Assembly: GCA_963556145.1 (NCBI GenBank)
Contig: OY744470.1
Span: 1,054,001 to 1,118,000 of the forward strand
Direction of reading: 5' to 3'
From: Hygrocybe punicea
Lineage: Eukaryota; Basidiomycota; Agaricomycetes; Agaricales; Hygrophoraceae
Length of the DNA: 64,000 nucleotides
Each line of letters starts with the position of its first letter. The stretch's first letter is position 1. Positions 21,276 through 32,398 of the stretch are shown one piece after another. A program made the position numbers and the translations under genes. The notes below the pieces were generated by a model. It was not told where the DNA came from. It saw only the letters and a program-made list of their open reading frames with translations, and made no database searches.

Positions 21276-24200
21276 TCATTGCTTTTTGTAAGCTTTAGTT
21301 ATATTCATGGGCAGGATTTCTTCGATGCGGCGCCAGTACAAGAGGAATGCGAGTGAAGTCCAACCGCCGACGGCTGCTACGATTTCTGGGGGAGTGCCGG
21401 CGAGGAGCAGTTCGGAGGCGCCACCGATGCGGAAGCCGTGTCCGAGAACGAGAGAGAGGGAGGCTGAGGACCATATCTTGGTACAAAAAGCGAGAAAGTT
21501 GTGCTTGAGAAGGTGGGACCATTGCCCGTTCTTGTTGAGAAATGCGAAAAGGGGGGCATGTGCGGGTACGTTGGCATTGATGAGCAAGTGGTTCTGGAGA
21601 GCTTTTACGGGGCATAGAGGGTCGTTTCGTGCTGTGAGGATGACGGTTCCTCCTTCTTCTTTGGTGGATTTGGTCCATGGGATGTGGAAGGAGGCGAAGG
21701 ACGATTGGTCCGGGTTGGATTTGAAGGTGACGGTGGTGGAGCGGGGGGCATGGAATTTGGGGTCGAAGGCCGCTATGGAGGGAATGGTTGTTTCTCCAAG
21801 GCGGCAACAGCCCCAGAAAGTGGTGGTGGCGACGGCCCAGATGGCTGCATGGAGGGGGTTGGATAGGTCGAGGGCGCTAAGCAGGCAAGTTAGGTGCTCC
21901 GTGGTGACGGGGGAGCGTTTTTTCTTGCGGAAGGTAGAGCCTTCTTTGTTTGCCGTGGTGCGGGCCATTTGGACCCAACGTGAGTCGCCATTCCAGGGGG
22001 CGTCGTTGGTTTCATGCCAGGCTCTGATGCCGGATAGCCACAATTTGATTGTGCGGCCGGAGACCTGTGCCGAGTGGACACTGATGAAGGCGGCGAGGAG
22101 GATGTGGGAAGCAGGCATGCGGTCTGATTCGGGGATGCCGTGTTGGTCGCAGAATTGGGTAAAGCGAAGGAGGCCGGCGCCGTAGGAGGTCTTTGTGGCA
22201 GGGGCGAAGGAGGCGTGGATAGTATGGAAGGTGAGCTCTGCTATATCATCGGGCAGGGATTCCCTGACGGTGTGTTGGAAGCGTAAGGAGTGTGGTGTTG
22301 ACCAGTAGCGCAGGCGGTCAGCCGCAGTGACGTGGGGTCTAGAGGGGTTAGGGGTGATGTTACGACCGACCTGCGGTTTGCGGGGGTTGATGATTCGAGC
22401 TGTAGAGGTGCACGGTGGTACATTAGGTGGGGTTGGGAGGGAGTGAGCCCGAGGGCGCGGCCGACGAAATTTGGGTTTTTCCACCTGAGGTACCTCCTCT
22501 GCAGTCGCGACAGCACTTGCTGCCACGGCATTCCAAGACTTATATCTGGGTTACAGGTTAATGGGGGAGGGGAGTGGTAGGGGGGGGTAGTCATACCTGT
22601 ACATGAACGAGGAAGGGGCGGAGCTCTTCAGGGAGCTGGAAAGACGAGAAAAGGCGGTTAGCCTTGGGGCCTTCGATACCGCGCGATATCGGGTCGGCTG
22701 GGTTTAGGGAGGATTCTATGTATTGGAGGGATAAGGAGATATTGGAGGCGGAGAGGGCGGAGGCGGAGCGGCGGATCGACAGATTGACTTCGAAGTTGCG
22801 GCTGTGGCCCTTGTCGAAGGCGGCAATGATGCCTTGGTTGTCGGAGTGGATGAGAAGGTAGGAGTTGGATAGGTTGTGTTCTTCAATTAAGTAGATGAGG
22901 AGTTCGAGGGCGACACCTTCGAGCCACCCAATATCTCTCGAGGGGCCGTTCCAGTTTGGCGTGAGTTTCCAGGCGTCCCATTTGCCCTGGAAAAGGATGC
23001 CGATGCCCCAGGAAGTGGAGGCGTCTACGAAGAGGTCTATGTCAATGATAGGGCCTCTGGGGGACAGGGATCTGGAGGTGCCAGGGTGCGAGAGAGTCTC
23101 TGACCACCATTTTAGGTCGGAGATGAGGGACTTGGGTGGGAAACGGCGGGTGAAGCAGTCGCCTTTGAAGGAGGCAATGAAGTTGGAAAGGGAGGCGAGC
23201 CGGGAGCGGCCGTTGGGGTAAACGAAGGCGATGTGGCAGAGGGAACCGTGTATTTTCATGACGTCTAGTATTTGGCAGCGGTTGGTTGAGAAGGATGTGA
23301 TGAAGGAGGATGAGCGAAGGAGGAATTTTAGGCGTTTGGTTTCGGGGAGGGAGACTTGTTTGGATTCGATGTTCCAGAGGAAGCCGAGGTAGGTAAATGA
23401 GGTGTCGAAGTCTTGGCCTTTATCGGGGTGCCAGGGGATTTGCAAGGGGGCGATGCGCTGTAGGGCGCTAGCACGGTCATAGGAGTAAGTGTAAGGAGGG
23501 GTGGAGCCGGTAATGGGGGTGCGGAAAATGGAGAGGTCATCTTCGTATTTATTTATGGGTCGGACACCTTCGGACATCCAGATATCGACGCTGGCATTGG
23601 AGATCATGCCGGCATTACTACTAGAGGAGGAGCAGCCGAAAGGGCAAACGTGGTCTGGATAAAAGCCGTCCGAGCTTTGTACTACAAACCATGGCTTGTG
23701 CTCGGGGTGGATAGGACAGGTGCGGTGGAATTTGGCGATGTCCAGGGTCATCGCTTGTGTTCCGGGTGGAGCGTTGGCGATCTATGGGTAGGGAGTAAGC
23801 ACCGGAGTGGGTGACGAGAGAAGGGGACCCCGAATGGGTGGTATAGCCCGAATGGGCAGCGGTGAAGCCAAAATAGGCGGGGTTTGGTGCCAGGATGGGC
23901 AACGGGTGTGTACCCTAATGGGTATGGGGGAGGCAGTAAGGGAGGGAACTCACAATTTCAGAAATTTCGGCCGTGGAGGCGAAACGAGTGGGGAATTTGG
24001 AGTTATCAATGAAATGATTGGTGGATGGGTGTAGACGATCACCTTTGGACGGATGGCGGCATATTCTGAGTTTGTCGGGTAGGCCGTCCGGCTGCGGTTG
24101 GGAATTGACGATAATCGGGGAGGATTGGAAAGGACCTTTGAGGATTTGTTCCATCTCTTCGCGAGAGAAGGGGCCACTCATGCGCTGGGATTTGACTTCT

Positions 24201-24988
24201 TCTACGAGGTAATCTTTAATGTAGTCTGCGTGGAGGAGGGCAGAAGGGTGGTTCGGGAAGATTACTGTTTCTTTGAGGGGTGGAAATTCCCCCATTGGGA
24301 AGCCGGATCTGAGGTTGCGGACTAGGAAAGGATATTTGTCGGAGAGGTCGTGTTTGTCTAGGAAGAAGGCGAAGGCGTCTGCAGAACATGGCGTTAGGAT
24401 GCGGGAGAAGATGGCGTTGTGGGAAGGGGAACGGGGCAGCGGGGAAATGCGGGGGGTCATGTCTAAGAGGAAGTCGTGTTTGGGGTCATGGAAATCAAGG
24501 AGGTTGAGAGTCGTGATGTCAGAGTTTCTTGGGGGGTTCTTTGCGGCAGGTCCAGGAGAACGAGAAGTGGTTCTTGTCTCCACAGAAGGTGCAGTGGTGT
24601 GTGCGTTTTTCTCCATGGGTGCAAGCCGTGGCCTCACCTTTAAAGTTCCAGATTCTGCAGAGGGTGAAGGCGCCTCTAATGGCGATAATATCGTTGTCGC
24701 GGATACAGGAGTAGAGGGCGGAGCCATCTTCAAAGGAAGTGGCGGTGCAATTTGGGAAGAAATGGCCCCTGCGACAACAGATGAGGCAGACGGCGGTCGA
24801 GGGGTCGCCGCCGCTGCCTTTGCGAAAGGGGTTGGAGGGGCGGGAGGAACCAGAGGCAACGGGACGTTCTGGGAGTGGGGTTTTGTGGAGGAAGGGAGAA
24901 GGGCGCCAGGAGGGAATAGAGAAGGTGGAGGGGCATTCAGATTTCTTGATGACGAAGAGCATTTTTTGCTTTTCATATTCTTTGTCAT
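21276..24988 (-). CDS. Ngaro/DIRS-type retroelement ORF2: reverse transcriptase, RNase H and tyrosine recombinase
   Basis: Three exons, 23954-24988, 22597-23781 and 21276-22538, join in phase 0 to about 1160 codons. Intron 1 is 172 nt (GTGAGT..CATAG); intron 2 is 58 nt (GTATGA..ATAAG). The RT palm reads TLDIAKFHRTCPIHPEHKPW, then CPFGCSSSSSNAGMISNA, then the catalytic YEDD in NKYEDDLSIF. RNase H follows with DLFVDAS, ALELLIYL, LLIHSDNQG and NPADPISRG. The C-terminal tyrosine recombinase retains the R-H-R-Y set: GCCRLGE, HGFRIGG and LYWRR. No methyltransferase domain is seen, which favours Ngaro over classical DIRS. All catalytic motifs are present, so the copy may be recent. Expression must overcome a frame change from ORF1, which overlaps the first 470 nt. 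Confidence 0.85.
23782..23953 (-). other. Spliceosomal intron inside the RT domain, built of short repeats
   Basis: Removing this 172-nt segment joins SEI to IANAPPGTQAMTLDIAK and restores the RT palm in frame. It contains several variants of CCCATTCGGG and CCCATCC. Its length is not a multiple of three and the frame is broken without splicing. Confidence 0.75.
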
Positions 24989-25901
24989 AGAAGTTAGCCG
25001 AGTATGCGAAGGGGAGGGAGTTATAATCTTTTCTCATACGGATGTCGAGTTCAAGGATGGCAGGGAAATATTCCACTGCATCTTCGCGACTCTCGAAAAA
25101 ACCGAAGTGGGAGTCCCAGCGCACGTACCATGTGCCTTCTGAGCCGTCTTTACCGGTGAGGGAGGCAAAGCGCACGTAATTGCGCGAGGCTTCGATCCAT
25201 GCCTGGTGGGATAGGTCAGTTTCTTTGCCGTATTTTGTCTCGAAGGCCTCAATGTTGAGGACTTGTGGGGATTTGGCGCCAGGTTTGACGGGGTTGATTT
25301 TCCTAAGGGTTAAGGTGCTGGAGTCACGGTTAATGGCGCGGAGAGAGGTGTTGGTGAAAAGGGAGAGAGGTGAGTAAACGCGGTATGTAGAGAGGTCGTA
25401 ATGAATTTGGTGGAAGCCCAAAGTTGTGGGGATGCCGGGGATGATCTCTACTTCGCCTTCCGTATCTCTGTGTTGCTTTTTGGTTTTCTTGGGGGGGGAA
25501 TCATCGAGATCGGAATCCATACGGCGTTTAAGGAAAGCGGAAAAAAGTTCTTTGGAGACGGGGGAAAAAAGGGAAAGGGAGTTGTGAAGGGAGGAGGAAG
25601 GGGTGGGTGATTCTACGGTATCGGGAATGGTAATAAGAGAAGAATTTTGGGAAACGGGAAGGGAGGGGGAGTCAGGGTTGGCAAGAATATATGCGCGTTT
25701 CAAATCTCGTTCATTATTACGGTCCGTTTTCTCTTTGTTGATGGCGAGTTTTCGGAGGCGAGGGAGTTTCTTTAGGCATGCTGAGATGAAGGAGTTAAGG
25801 TGAGTTTTTGGAGTATGAGCGGGGGTGGAAGGAGGAGGAGGGGTGGGAGTGTCATTGCGAGGGGGAATTGCATTACTGGTGGAAGGAACAGAGGCCGTCA
25901 T
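24519..25901 (-). CDS. Ngaro/DIRS-type retroelement ORF1 (Gag-like, zinc knuckle), 460 aa
   Basis: A single exon from the ATG at 25901. The N-terminus is proline- and serine-rich, then basic with DLKRAYILANPDSP and an SPPKKTKKQ basic cluster. A globular middle part contains FHQIHYDLSTYRVYSPLSLF. Near the C-terminus is a zinc knuckle CLICCRRGHFFPNC (C-x2-C-x4-H-x4-C) and a second Cys/His cluster HCTFCGDKNHFSFSWTC. This is expected to package the element RNA. ORF2 overlaps its end in a different frame. The region upstream to about 26205 is probably the element leader. Confidence 0.75.
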   Translation of the reverse strand: MTASVPSTSNAIPPRNDTPTPPPPSTPAHTPKTHLNSFISACLKKLPRLRKLAINKEKTDRNNERDLKRAYILANPDSPSLPVSQNSSLITIPDTVESPTPSSSLHNSLSLFSPVSKELFSAFLKRRMDSDLDDSPPKKTKKQHRDTEGEVEIIPGIPTTLGFHQIHYDLSTYRVYSPLSLFTNTSLRAINRDSSTLTLRKINPVKPGAKSPQVLNIEAFETKYGKETDLSHQAWIEASRNYVRFASLTGKDGSEGTWYVRWDSHFGFFESREDAVEYFPAILELDIRMRKDYNSLPFAYSANFYDKEYEKQKMLFVIKKSECPSTFSIPSWRPSPFLHKTPLPERPVASGSSRPSNPFRKGSGGDPSTAVCLICCRRGHFFPNCTATSFEDGSALYSCIRDNDIIAIRGAFTLCRIWNFKGEATACTHGEKRTHHCTFCGDKNHFSFSWTCRKEPPKKL

Positions 25902-26205
25902 TGGGGTGGAAAAAAGGACAAGCGGGAGAAGAAAAGGGGAGAGGATTATGGGGATGAAGTACTAGGAAGTATCTAAAGGGAGGTTTGGTGAAAATATTCA
26001 CAAAAGAGAAGAGAAAAAACGGTGAGCGGGTCGAGACGCGCAGTGATGATGCGGAGGCGGAAGAAAGAGATAAGGTTTTCCGATTTGAGTTCGGTCGGTT
26101 ATACAAATCGGAGAGTGGACTTTCACCGGCAACTTCCTTTAGCGTATCCTTAGATAACTTTATGGCTGTGCTTATAGTTATCACGGAATAAGTCACAGCA
26201 TGATG

Positions 26206-26810
26206 TGCTCTTGCCACCCATTTAGAATGAGACCATGCAGAATCTGGGTCAAAGCAGCTAGCAATGTGTGGTAGTCAGGATTCTCAGCACCAAGTCATGC
26301 TTTCTCCATAAAAGCAAAGTACGCCAGACTGCCAGTTTGGTGAAGTGAGCCTTGGTGGACATGCAGAAGGGCCCAAGTCAAATTCAAACAGAGATGAAAA
26401 AGGCCAAACCCAAGCTGACATAGGACATGCCAAGTCCAGGGATTTAGATCGTTGACTTGCAAAGCCTGTCCACCATGGATGTGAGCATTGGTTGACTGAT
26501 CATTGATGGTTGGTATGGCATTTGTGCCTAATGTCTCAGTATCTAGCCCAAGTTGCACAAGGTAAGTGTCTTCATGGATTGATGACTCATCAATGGTTGT
26601 TGTCTGCAGAGGGTACTGCTTGGTCTTCTCTCCTGGAGGAAGTGGATATTGGGGAATAGGTTGTGAGGCAGGATTGTGTGCATACTTTTCAAATGACTTG
26701 CAGTATCAACACAGGATTTGGGTGAAGATGACTGGAAATTGGTGACTGAGTGTCTTGATCTGCTCAAAGCTAAGATCAAGGTCAGAGTGCAACAGTCCCT
26801 TGAAGTCTTT
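26206..26810 (-). pseudogene. DUF6589-type transposon protein fragment
   Basis: The minus strand reads DQSTNAHIHGGQALQVNDLNP, LCQLGFGLFHLCLNLTWALL, HVHQGSLHQTGSLAYF and NPDYHTLLAALTQILHGLIL. The pattern 'GDQ.T..R.RGAQ' followed by 'FH..LN..W.L...H.GS...GSL..F' is characteristic of DUF6589 proteins in Agaricomycete repeats. Homology ends abruptly near 26206, where the Ngaro/DIRS element begins, so that element appears to have inserted here. Confidence 0.6.
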
Positions 26811-27398
26811 GTATTGACTGGTGATTGGCATCAGCCTCAAGAGAACCACTTGGACTGATAGATCTCATATCCATCCTGGCTTGGGTCCAGGAGATCAAGT
26901 TGAAAATTTGGAGGTGACCAGTGAGCATTGTCAAGCATCACCAAGATTTTTTGCATGCAGTCTTTCCAGGATGTTCAGTGTAAGGCAGCACTATGAGTCA
27001 GTATGTACACACACATTCTGTATGCCAAAAGTGATGGTATGTTCTCTTTGGTACCTGAAGACAGTTCCAGAAGCATTGGCCTGGGTGTATCCTTGATTTG
27101 TATCACATCATCCAGCAAGAAACTTTCAGCCTCATAGAATGGAAACAGGTTGTCCAGGAGGTCTCTTGGTGTCTCCAGAAGGCAGTCCTGTGATGATTCT
27201 GTGGATGGTGGGCCTTTAGAAGTGTTCAGCTGAGACCAGCCAAGACTTGATGGATCCCAGGCTCAAAATGCAGGTGTTGGCATCCAAAGGCTCATTAGAA
27301 ATGAACCAGGCTGTAAGTCTTTATGAGTTCATGTGGCAGAATCTTGTCTGGGTGTTTGCAGTAGCCACTGGCATCCCAAAGTCCAACATTTGTCCAAT
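26811..27398. other. Transposon debris flanking a hAT insertion
   Basis: No frame longer than about 90 codons and no domain is recognisable. It probably continues the DUF6589 element. Confidence 0.3.
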
Positions 27399-27406
27399 GT
27401 TGGGTG

Positions 27407-28539
27407 TAGTGTTGGGGAAGTTTGGTCTAAACCTGGTTTAGACTGAACTGAAACTGCTGGTTTTGGTTTTGGTTTGGGAATTTCCAGCAGAGACCAAACC
27501 ATTCAGTCTCAGTTTGGGGATTTGGCTGCATGCCAAAATGGTTTCAAACTAAGTTTGAACCGCAAACCAATAATCCTCAGTTGGCCACTTGGTGGACTTC
27601 CAAACTCACCCTATCCATCCACCAACCACACACCAACTGTGAAAAACACTGCCAACATACGTGAAATGAGGACAATGGAGCATCCAACATCAACAAAATG
27701 GGCGTCTGGGAGTGCCCTGCCACCCATATATGTTTTTTATTTTATTATTTTATTCACTAACAATTATTTTAAGTTGCAGATCAATACACCACCACCACCA
27801 CTACCACAATGACAATGACAATGACAATGGAAATGGCAATAGCAATGGCAACAAAAATGATTGCCACCACTGCTCAACCACAACAGTGACCATCACCACC
27901 GCATTGGATGTGCCAACAGCAAGGCCCAAGGCCCACCCACAGCCCAGCCTCAGCCCTACATCAAACATGTTCAAAACACGTGCACAGCAATGAACATAAA
28001 TGAGGGGACGTGGAAAAGGCCAAACATGCAGCAGGGGGTGGTGTGTCCACCCCCACTGCTTCATGGTAAGTTTTTCTTTATACTATTAACATTCAGCACA
28101 CCACCACCACCAGTACACATCCACCAAGAACAACCAACATGACCAACGTGGGTGCAACTTGCTCGTCATTGACATATGATGTGGCATGCCCCACCACAAC
28201 CTTCACAACATGTATGACATGTTGGGACACCCATGCAAAGAGCCACACATATGGCTCAAGGCCCACACAAGGTGTGCCAGCACCCCAATCACACCTCGAA
28301 CACAGGTTGGCCACATCAATTGACGTGTGCAACACTGTTGCGAGGTCAGAATGGTGCAGGAGGACTGACCACCCAGCGGTTCATGGTTCAGACTGCATTT
28401 GGACTGAAACCGAACCAATGTAAATGGTTTACATTGGTTTTGGTTTCAGTTGAGGATTTTTTAGTGGAACTGAATGGTTTGGTTCTGGTTTGGGGCAAAA
28501 AGACCCCAAACTGGACCAAACCAAACTTCCCCAACACTG
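27407..28539. mobile_element. Non-autonomous hAT-type DNA transposon, 1.13 kb
   Basis: Terminal inverted repeats TAGTGTTGGGGAAGTTTGG (left) and the complement of CAGTGTTGGGGAAGTTTGG (right) are flanked by identical 8-bp duplications GTTGGGTG at 27399-27406 and 28540-28547. Eight-base duplications are the hAT hallmark. Sub-terminal regions are rich in GGTTTTGG/CCAAAACC blocks. No transposase frame is present; the interior holds a CAATGA/CACCAC simple repeat (about 27787-27860) and short unrelated frames. Confidence 0.9.
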
Positions 28540-28675
28540 GTTGGGTGGTTGTCTGTATTCTTGTTCCTTTCTTTCTTTGGGGCATTGGGGTTGACAGTTA
28601 TGAAGGAAATACTTGTGTTTGCTAAAGGATGTTTCATTGTTAATGATAAGAGATATATTACTACTGTACCAATCT

Positions 28676-28735
28676 GGTCAATTCACCACCCCCTGTGATG
28701 CATGACACCTCTGGTGAATTGACCGATTCACCAGA
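28676..28735. repeat. Nested inverted repeats (hairpins)
   Basis: GGTCAATTCACCA at 28676-28688 pairs perfectly with TGGTGAATTGACC at 28712-28724. TCTGGTGAAT at 28710-28719 pairs with ATTCACCAGA at 28726-28735. The two stems compete for the middle arm. The site lies just before the Ulp1-type reading frame, so it may be a transposon end. Confidence 0.6.
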
Positions 28736-29950
28736 TGCAGGGGGTGATGCGTGACATTAGGAAAATTCACCACTTACTTTTTGAGTACTCAAAAATGATA
28801 CACAACCTCGATATTCCTACCCAGATTATACATTTTTATTTATTCTGCCCTACACTATCTATCGATGACTTTCTGGCTTTCCAAATCCATCACACAGTGG
28901 ACCTCCCTGCCAATGATACTTGTATTACGGACCAACCTCCGACTGCCACCATCACTGACATAAAATATCTTCTCTCAGTCCCGCCACCCCACATGCTGTG
29001 GTGAAAGATCTGTATCAATGTCTGCAGGCCACCTCACCCCTCAAAGCTGCATCATTGGCCTGTCCACAGATCATAGCAGTGGCATCAAAGAGATTCCCAC
29101 CCTGGATCATGACCTACTGGTCTACCATGCAGCACGTCCTCAACAATCAGCGTGCAGGGTCTCTGGCTGACCACTCTCTGTGTCAAAGCTGCATGCAGAT
29201 GACGACCTGTTCAAGGGCATTGTGGCCAAGGTTCACCACCTCCTGTCAAATTTGCCATGGACTGGGTCAATCCAGGGTTTTCGCGACAAAGAGAACATCA
29301 TACACTTACACAAGTACCTAACAAAAGCATGGCTCAGGACAATTCACGAAAACCAGATGTTGGACCTCTTGCAACAAGATCTCCTGCAATCAAGCTATGA
29401 AGGAGATGGTATCATCATTGAGCCTGCAGAATTCAAGGGGACCTTACAACGAGCCCATTCACACCGAAAACATCCTGCCAGGGGTCGCACACATTATCTA
29501 GGACAGTTGTTAGCTTCCGGAGCACAGCAATACCTCGGGACCATCATGAACACTCAAAACACTCACTGGAACGTGATCATATTTGATTTCCAGGCCCATC
29601 GCATTTGGCATGGTGATTCTCTCGGCTGGGAGATGGAAGAGAAGGTTAAGCAGGTGCTCGATTGGTGGACATTTAAATACACGTCAGTCCAGTTCACATA
29701 CCAGAGCCTACCGATCACACATCAAGCCAATTCAATCTTGTGTGGCCTTCTGTGTTACATTTTACACTCCACAACTCCGATCCCAACTCCGTTACCCACC
29801 ATGATGATTCCGCTTTATCACACCTTCCTTTTTCGATTCCTTTTACCTTTTGTCTTCTTTTGGACATCATTGTTTATTCTTGTCCTTGTTCTCTTTTCTT
29901 TCTTTCTTCTAGAACAATCCAGACTGACCATGGACACATCCCCATGTTAA
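28735..29950 (+). pseudogene. Transposon-associated Ulp1-type (C48) cysteine protease, disrupted
   Basis: The best open part is 29180-29950. It contains the C48 protease order: NTHWNVIIFDF (catalytic His), IWHGDSLG (catalytic Asp), VKQVLDWW, and HQANSILCGLL (catalytic Cys). Proteases of this family accompany several large fungal DNA transposon groups, notably KDZ-like elements. Upstream homology (28735-29320) is split over several frames, so the gene is decayed although the catalytic residues survive. The following 1 kb is the repeat also found at 13339-14526. Confidence 0.65.
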
Positions 29951-30735
29951 CTTGCTGTACCCGAATAGTCTCCTTGCCGATGGACATCATCGCTATTGTC
30001 TTTTCCCTCACCCTGACATATTGTTGACTTCATCCCACAACAAACCGATACACAATGGCTGTACACCCAACACAGCTCATTACCGTTATTGTTATTGGCA
30101 GCATTGCCATCACCTTCCTGATCGGTTTCTACATTGTTATGATCTATCTTTGGCATAGATGCCCTTCCACCATTGATACATCCGACCTCCACCTTGACAA
30201 TATATCGATACATAATTGACAATTGCCATTCTCAGATATATGGTTTCCACTTTCGTATTCTGTGCCTACCATTATCCTCCCTGACAATCTGATGACATTC
30301 CTCACCTGCATGCAAACTCTGAACAATCCCCGATCACAAGACATTTCACTGTTCTCTCTAATCCGACCATCGCCGAAGCACATTCTTTTGGACTTCAACC
30401 ACAGACCATACAACTTCCCAAACAGTGAACCAACCCCTATCACATATTGTTCGCGTGACATCACTTCATTGCAGTACCCGACGACTTGTTCCCACAGCTT
30501 GTCACCTGTGCCATGACTCGAAACCTGGACCCACGTTCATTTATACTTTTTCAACCATAACCTTGATACCTCCCACACTCGCTTACAACAATACCCTTTC
30601 TTGGATGAATACTGACATCAGGTGGACCACATTGTTCCACAGACAGGACAAGACATCACCCCTCGATATGTCATTGACACAGACATCGTCATCCGGTACA
30701 GCTTATGCTGTTCGCATGTCTGACCTCGACTAGCC
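29740..30735 (+). repeat. Dispersed repeat, inverted copy of 13339-14526
   Basis: The plus strand matches the minus strand of the other locus over about 1 kb, with many small differences. The match starts at TGTTACATTT and includes the CATGACTCGAAACCTGGACC block. Confidence 0.7.
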
Positions 30736-31350
30736 CACTGTCTTAGTTGGTTTTTCCTCCATACATTCCTTTGTTTTCTTTCATGCCGACATTGCCACTA
30801 CATCCACACCACCTCAAGACACTCCCTTCACCAATCCCACACTGGACGATACCCCTCTTTTACCCGACCGTGCATCGCACTTGTCAGACTGCGCATTTGC
30901 CCATTACAGCAAGTGTAGACCCCGAATAGGCAATTCTGTGCATCACATGATCCGATGACAAATCATCCGAGTCATCCGGACCTCTTCCATCCTTAATGAC
31001 ACCCGGGCCTCCAGTTGGATCGTGAGAACATCGACATGAGGCGTCCTCATGTCTGTCTCATGGTGAACATATGGTCTAGTTGGACATGTTGTAGCTTCAT
31101 GGTTGCATTTCTATTTACCTCCCCTCAAGACCAGCCACTATATGTACTGTTCTTGTTGTTGGTTCGGACTTTGTCTTCTTTTCCTTTCCTTACGTTTAGT
31201 CTGGTTCTTGGGGCAGACTCATCTTGTTTTGGGTAACCCCCACGGCTCGCAATGACATTAGACCTTGACCCCCCCCCTCTTAGCAGTGTTGTCTTAGCTG
31301 TAAGCAACAATGAAAGCTGCTGTTCTCCCCTCTGGAAGCTGATCCCCTGT
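30736..31350. other. Spacer between the Ulp1 element and the LINE
   Basis: No convincing frame; pyrimidine-rich with poly-C near 31270. Possibly the 5' region of the LINE. Confidence 0.3.
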
Positions 31351-31571
31351 TAAGTTGATTGTTGCCAGAGCCCGCTGCAGAAGCGATCCGTAACATTCTG
31401 GCAGGGAATGTGTTGTTCCATTTCTTCTTGGCAGCAGATCACCCCTTGATCAATCCCAAAAATGTCATGGTGGGGAGGTTGGAGGTCTTGCATCATGTCT
31501 TCACCCAACATAAGAATCAGGTCAGTATTTCATATGCATGTACGGGACACATGCACTGATGGACAGGCAGT

Positions 31572-32150
31572 GTGCTGCAGTCAAGGCCTCTGCTATGTCT
31601 CCCTACCAGCCAAGCATTCTCATGCCATGGCCAGCAACCAACGATGGGGATTCAGACATTGATGTCGGATCAGTTCATTCCATCAGATCTGACAACACAT
31701 CAGCATCCAGGGATATCACCGATAGGGAAATGCGACTGCAAATCCATCCATGACGTATGTGCATGCTGCGCTGGGTTCCACCGCACAGGAGATCAGCTAT
31801 GCAGCACCAGGGAACTGAAATGCACTAATTGCCAAGAGGGTGGACATGGTGCTGCTGACCAACAATGCTGAGTCTTCAGGGAGCGTCTCCATCAAGCACA
31901 TGATCGAGACCCCAACGCCAAGTACAGACTCTTCCCCACCAACAACCCTAGCACATGGGGCAGAAAAGACATGGATCCCATGCAGAACATGTTTGACATG
32001 ATGTGGAGAAGGGACGTACCCCCAGACAACACCCCATATCTGGACGAACGACACAAACAGAATAGAGGAGGGAGAGACAACCAGAGACTTCATGACAGAA
32101 GCCACCCAGGACCCGAACAACAGTGGACAGCACCAGCACCAGCTACAGAT
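31572..32150 (+). pseudogene. LINE ORF1 (Gag-like, CCHC zinc knuckles)
   Basis: The frame gives CACCAGFHRTGDQLC and CTNCQEGGHGAADQQC, two knuckle-like clusters, then a stop at 31869. In the same frame the expected continuation VFRERLHQAHDRDPNAKYRLF and FPTNNPSTWG follows. This is typical of fungal LINE ORF1 proteins that bind the element RNA. Confidence 0.7.
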
Positions 32151-32398
32151 TGACAAAACCAGAGGATAGGCATGCAAACTGCCCAACAGACATTACACAC
32201 CTACTGGACAGATAGACCAGTGCCGCCTACCTCCAGAGGATGGTGGGCTGATGAACCACTTGAAGGCACCCAAATCACGAGACGGAAATCTACCCACACA
32301 GACACAACGACCACTTCACCACAAACAATGACCCCACACCCATCCCAACAACAACAACAACAACAACAACATCACCCTATCCACTCACCCTCAACGGA

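Noticed and set aside
21307..22185. 292-codon plus frame opposite the tyrosine recombinase
   Set aside because: Antisense shadow of a clearly coding domain; composition is Gly/Arg/Trp-rich as expected from the reverse complement.
24273..25142. 289-codon plus frame opposite ORF1/ORF2 of the retroelement
   Set aside because: Glycine-rich antisense shadow with no domain.
27787..27860. CAATGA/CACCAC run as a CRISPR-like or regulatory array
   Set aside because: Simple sequence repeat without spacers; it lies inside a non-autonomous hAT in a eukaryotic genome.
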